Assembly (NCBI RefSeq): GCF_023715485.1
Contig: NZ_JAMBOF010000006.1
Span: forward strand, 1-64,000
Length of the DNA stretch: 64,000 bases
Reading direction: 5' to 3'
Source: Mesobacillus subterraneus
GTDB lineage: Bacteria; Bacillota; Bacilli; Bacillales; Cytobacillaceae
Below are positions 62,524 to 64,000 of this stretch, piece after piece. The position numbers were made by a program, and so were the translations under genes. Under the pieces are notes generated by a model. That model made no database searches. It saw nothing but the letters and a program-made list of their open reading frames with translations, and was not told the DNA's origin. Position 1 is the first letter of the stretch. Each line of letters begins with the position of its first letter.

Positions 62524-62973
62524 GTGTTTAAAGAGCATATTGGCAAACAGTCCAATAAAGTAAAAAACATTGTGGAACGTGGCGCTGTCAAGAAATTTGC
62601 TGAGTCCATCGGAGATCTACACCCCATTTTCATTGATGAGGAAACCGGCAAAAACTCTCGCTATAACAGGAACATTGCCCCGCCTACTTTTCCGAGGGTT
62701 TTTGATTATGGAACAATACAGGGACTAAATCTTCCTAATAAAGGCTTGATCCATGGGGAACAGACTTATCATTACGAACGCCCTTTACTTGTAGGTGAAG
62801 AAATAACTTGTTATTCGGTAATCAAAAATTATTTTGAAAAGAAAGGAACCCAGGGTGAAATGGGCTTCCTTGTATTAGAAAGCTTTGGTGAGGACGAAAT
62901 GGGAAAGGTTGTTTTTACCTCCACACAAACCGTCATTATTACGGAAGCCGTAAGGAAGGTGCTAATCGGATGA
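62524..62973 (+). CDS. MaoC-like N-terminal-type hydratase subunit
   Basis: This 149-aa hotdog protein resembles FAS1-like dehydratase/MaoC N-terminal domains: KFAESIGDLHPIFIDEETGK, then APPTFPRVFDY and HGEQTYHYERPLLVGEE. It lacks a clear hydratase-2 motif, as expected for the non-catalytic partner. The start is GTG at 62524 after GAGGTG. The next gene overlaps by 4 nt, so the two probably form one complex. Confidence 0.85.
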   Translation: MFKEHIGKQSNKVKNIVERGAVKKFAESIGDLHPIFIDEETGKNSRYNRNIAPPTFPRVFDYGTIQGLNLPNKGLIHGEQTYHYERPLLVGEEITCYSVIKNYFEKKGTQGEMGFLVLESFGEDEMGKVVFTSTQTVIITEAVRKVLIG

Positions 62974-63377
62974 GTAATTTAGCAGAATTGAAGGTAGGCG
63001 AGGCCCTGAAGGAAATTCAGCTGGATCCGGTTGACCGGATAACTCTGATTAAATACGCCGGTGCATCAGGAGATTACAATCCAATCCATACAATCGATGA
63101 AGAAGCGAAAAAGGCTGGCCTGCCGGGGATCATCGCTCACGGCATGTGGACAATGGGCAACCTGGCTAAGCTATTTACCGAATTTTATGAGGAAGGATTC
63201 ATTCAAGACTATACGATTCGTTTTAAAGGGATGGTATTCCTGAATGACGTCGTCACCCTCCAGGCAGAACTTGCAGAGGAAAATGAAAACATCCTCACAT
63301 TCAAAGTTCGTGCGGTCAATCAAAATGGCAATGAAGTCATTATGGGAGATGTGCTGTATCATCGGTATGCTTCTTAA
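62970..63377 (+). CDS. MaoC-family enoyl-CoA hydratase subunit
   Basis: This 135-aa protein has the hydratase-2 motif YAGASGDYNPIHTIDEEAKKAG (read in parts: catalytic Asp and His) and GIIAHGMWTMG. It hydrates trans-2-enoyl-CoA to the (R)-3-hydroxy form. The start codon overlaps the previous stop as ATGA. Confidence 0.88.
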   Translation: MSNLAELKVGEALKEIQLDPVDRITLIKYAGASGDYNPIHTIDEEAKKAGLPGIIAHGMWTMGNLAKLFTEFYEEGFIQDYTIRFKGMVFLNDVVTLQAELAEENENILTFKVRAVNQNGNEVIMGDVLYHRYAS

Positions 63378-63383
63378 TAACCA

Positions 63384-63413
63384 AAAACCCGGCAGAGATT
63401 TGCTGGGTTTATT
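63384..63413 (+). terminator. terminator of operon C
   Basis: AAACCCGGCA and TGCTGGGTTT form a 10-bp stem (one G-U) followed by a T-rich tail. Confidence 0.8.
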
Positions 63414-63441
63414 GCTATAGCATGGGCTTTGAATGCCATTT

Positions 63442-63563
63442 AGGAATATAACGGGATTTTAAGGAATAAAAAGAGTGATTTCAGGAATATATCGAAAAAC
63501 TAAGGAATAAAACTGCAACTTTCAGTAATAAACACAAATTTTAAGGAATATCGGCTTTTGATT
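63442..63563. repeat. 20/21-bp phased tandem array (AGGAATA units)
   Basis: AGGAATA or a close variant starts at 63442, 63462, 63483, 63503, 63524 and 63544, with spacings 20, 21, 20, 21, 20. That averages 20.5 bp. Each unit pairs a conserved block (often TTTTA or TTTC, then AGGAATA) with variable text. It lies between the operon C terminator and the next gene. Confidence 0.85.
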
Positions 63564-63620
63564 ATGTAGTTGTATCTGGAATTTCTAATTCAAAAAGAAG
63601 AAACGAGGTGTTAAACACAA

Positions 63621-64000
63621 GTGAACTTTGATTTTGACGAGGATTTACTGGCTTTAAAAAGAAATGTCCGTAATTTTATCCAGAGTGAAGTAGAGCCTTT
63701 TGCGATGCAGATCGAAGAAGAAGACAAAATCCCTGAAAACATCATTCAGTTGTCCAAGGAAATGGGCCTCTTCGGACTAAGCATACCGGAGGAATACGGC
63801 GGGCTGGGAATTGGCATGGTGGAGAAATGTGCACTGTATGAGGAAATCGGCCAGACTCATAATGGCTATACGACTTTGATTGGCGCCCATACCGGGATTG
63901 GCACAGTCGGGATTGTCGAGTTGGGCAATGAACAGCAAAAACGAAAATACTTGCCTGCAATGGCCAGCGGAGAAAAAATCGGTGCCTTTGCCCTCACAGA
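63621..64000 (+). CDS. acyl-CoA dehydrogenase (3), cut by window end
   Basis: The frame runs off the right edge after 126 codons. The visible part is the N-terminal helical domain of an acyl-CoA dehydrogenase: FIQSEVEPFAMQIEEEDKIP, LFGLSIPEEYGGLGIGM, then EQQKRKYLPAMASGEKIGAFALT just before the FAD loop. The start is GTG at 63621 with GAGGTG 10 nt upstream. No shared operator is visible ahead of it. Confidence 0.88.
   Translation, partial: MNFDFDEDLLALKRNVRNFIQSEVEPFAMQIEEEDKIPENIIQLSKEMGLFGLSIPEEYGGLGIGMVEKCALYEEIGQTHNGYTTLIGAHTGIGTVGIVELGNEQQKRKYLPAMASGEKIGAFALT

Overview
The window is chromosomal DNA of a low-GC Gram-positive endospore-former of the Bacillaceae (Bacillus sensu lato). This follows from the gene families (BioY, S-box-controlled metI-metC-yitJ-metH, a thermolysin-type protease, an RsbR paralogue, a KinB-like kinase, YqcI/YcgG, DUF3900, DUF1572), from strong GGAGG ribosome-binding sites with frequent TTG/GTG starts, from T-tailed hairpin terminators, and from Bacillus-type dispersed repeats. 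The genus cannot be fixed from this sequence. The left edge is the end of an rRNA operon (5S rRNA). No prophage, transposase or CRISPR array was seen.

Left part (0.3-15.6 kb) is mostly single genes, each with its own terminator: a biotin transporter under a BirA box, a small stress protein with a sigma-B promoter, an alpha/beta hydrolase, a metallo-beta-lactamase-fold hydrolase, a CoxG-like protein, a PD-(D/E)XK-like protein, a TetR/MFS efflux pair, an SGNH hydrolase, a MATE pump, a DinB-like protein, a VanW lipoprotein and several small unknown proteins. Next (15.6-23.5 kb) comes a four-gene methionine operon on the minus strand behind a SAM-I riboswitch, with two pieces of an inverted-repeat element in or near the leader. 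A secreted neutral protease follows (23.9-25.5 kb), then a three-gene CstA / Cys-Cys-tail protein / ArsA-GET3 ATPase cassette (25.8-28.8 kb), a membrane-anchored thermonuclease, a KinB-like kinase, a cold-shock protein, an RsbR paralogue, an SOS-box sbcDC operon, DUF3900, a Nudix hydrolase and a methyltransferase.

The right third (41.7-64 kb) is a catabolic island for acyl-CoA-type compounds. Operon A (41.77-44.82 kb) is SDR, acyl-CoA ligase and TetR regulator. Operon B (44.94-55.30 kb) is thioesterase, SDR, enoyl-CoA hydratase, quinone oxidoreductase, phosphotriesterase-like lactonase, MBL hydrolase, acyl-CoA ligase, R2-like ligand-binding oxidase (R2lox), aldehyde dehydrogenase and iron alcohol dehydrogenase. 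An acyl-CoA dehydrogenase follows. Operon C (60.52-63.38 kb) is acyl-CoA dehydrogenase, FabG-like SDR and two MaoC-type hydratases, and a further acyl-CoA dehydrogenase runs off the right edge. Operons A, B and C each begin with the same near-palindrome (TACCRACCGGTWRGTA), which suggests one regulon, probably controlled by the TetR protein of operon A. The R2lox gene keeps all six metal ligands and both ether-crosslink residues, and sits between an acyl-CoA ligase and aldehyde/alcohol dehydrogenases. Its physiological substrate is unknown, so this neighbourhood is the best lead in the window.

A second theme is intergenic tandem arrays. Three arrays of six units have periods of 20-21 bp, each unit having a conserved half and a variable half, and a fourth array holds about 20 copies of a 52-bp hairpin-forming unit. 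All the periods lie close to whole numbers of DNA helical turns.
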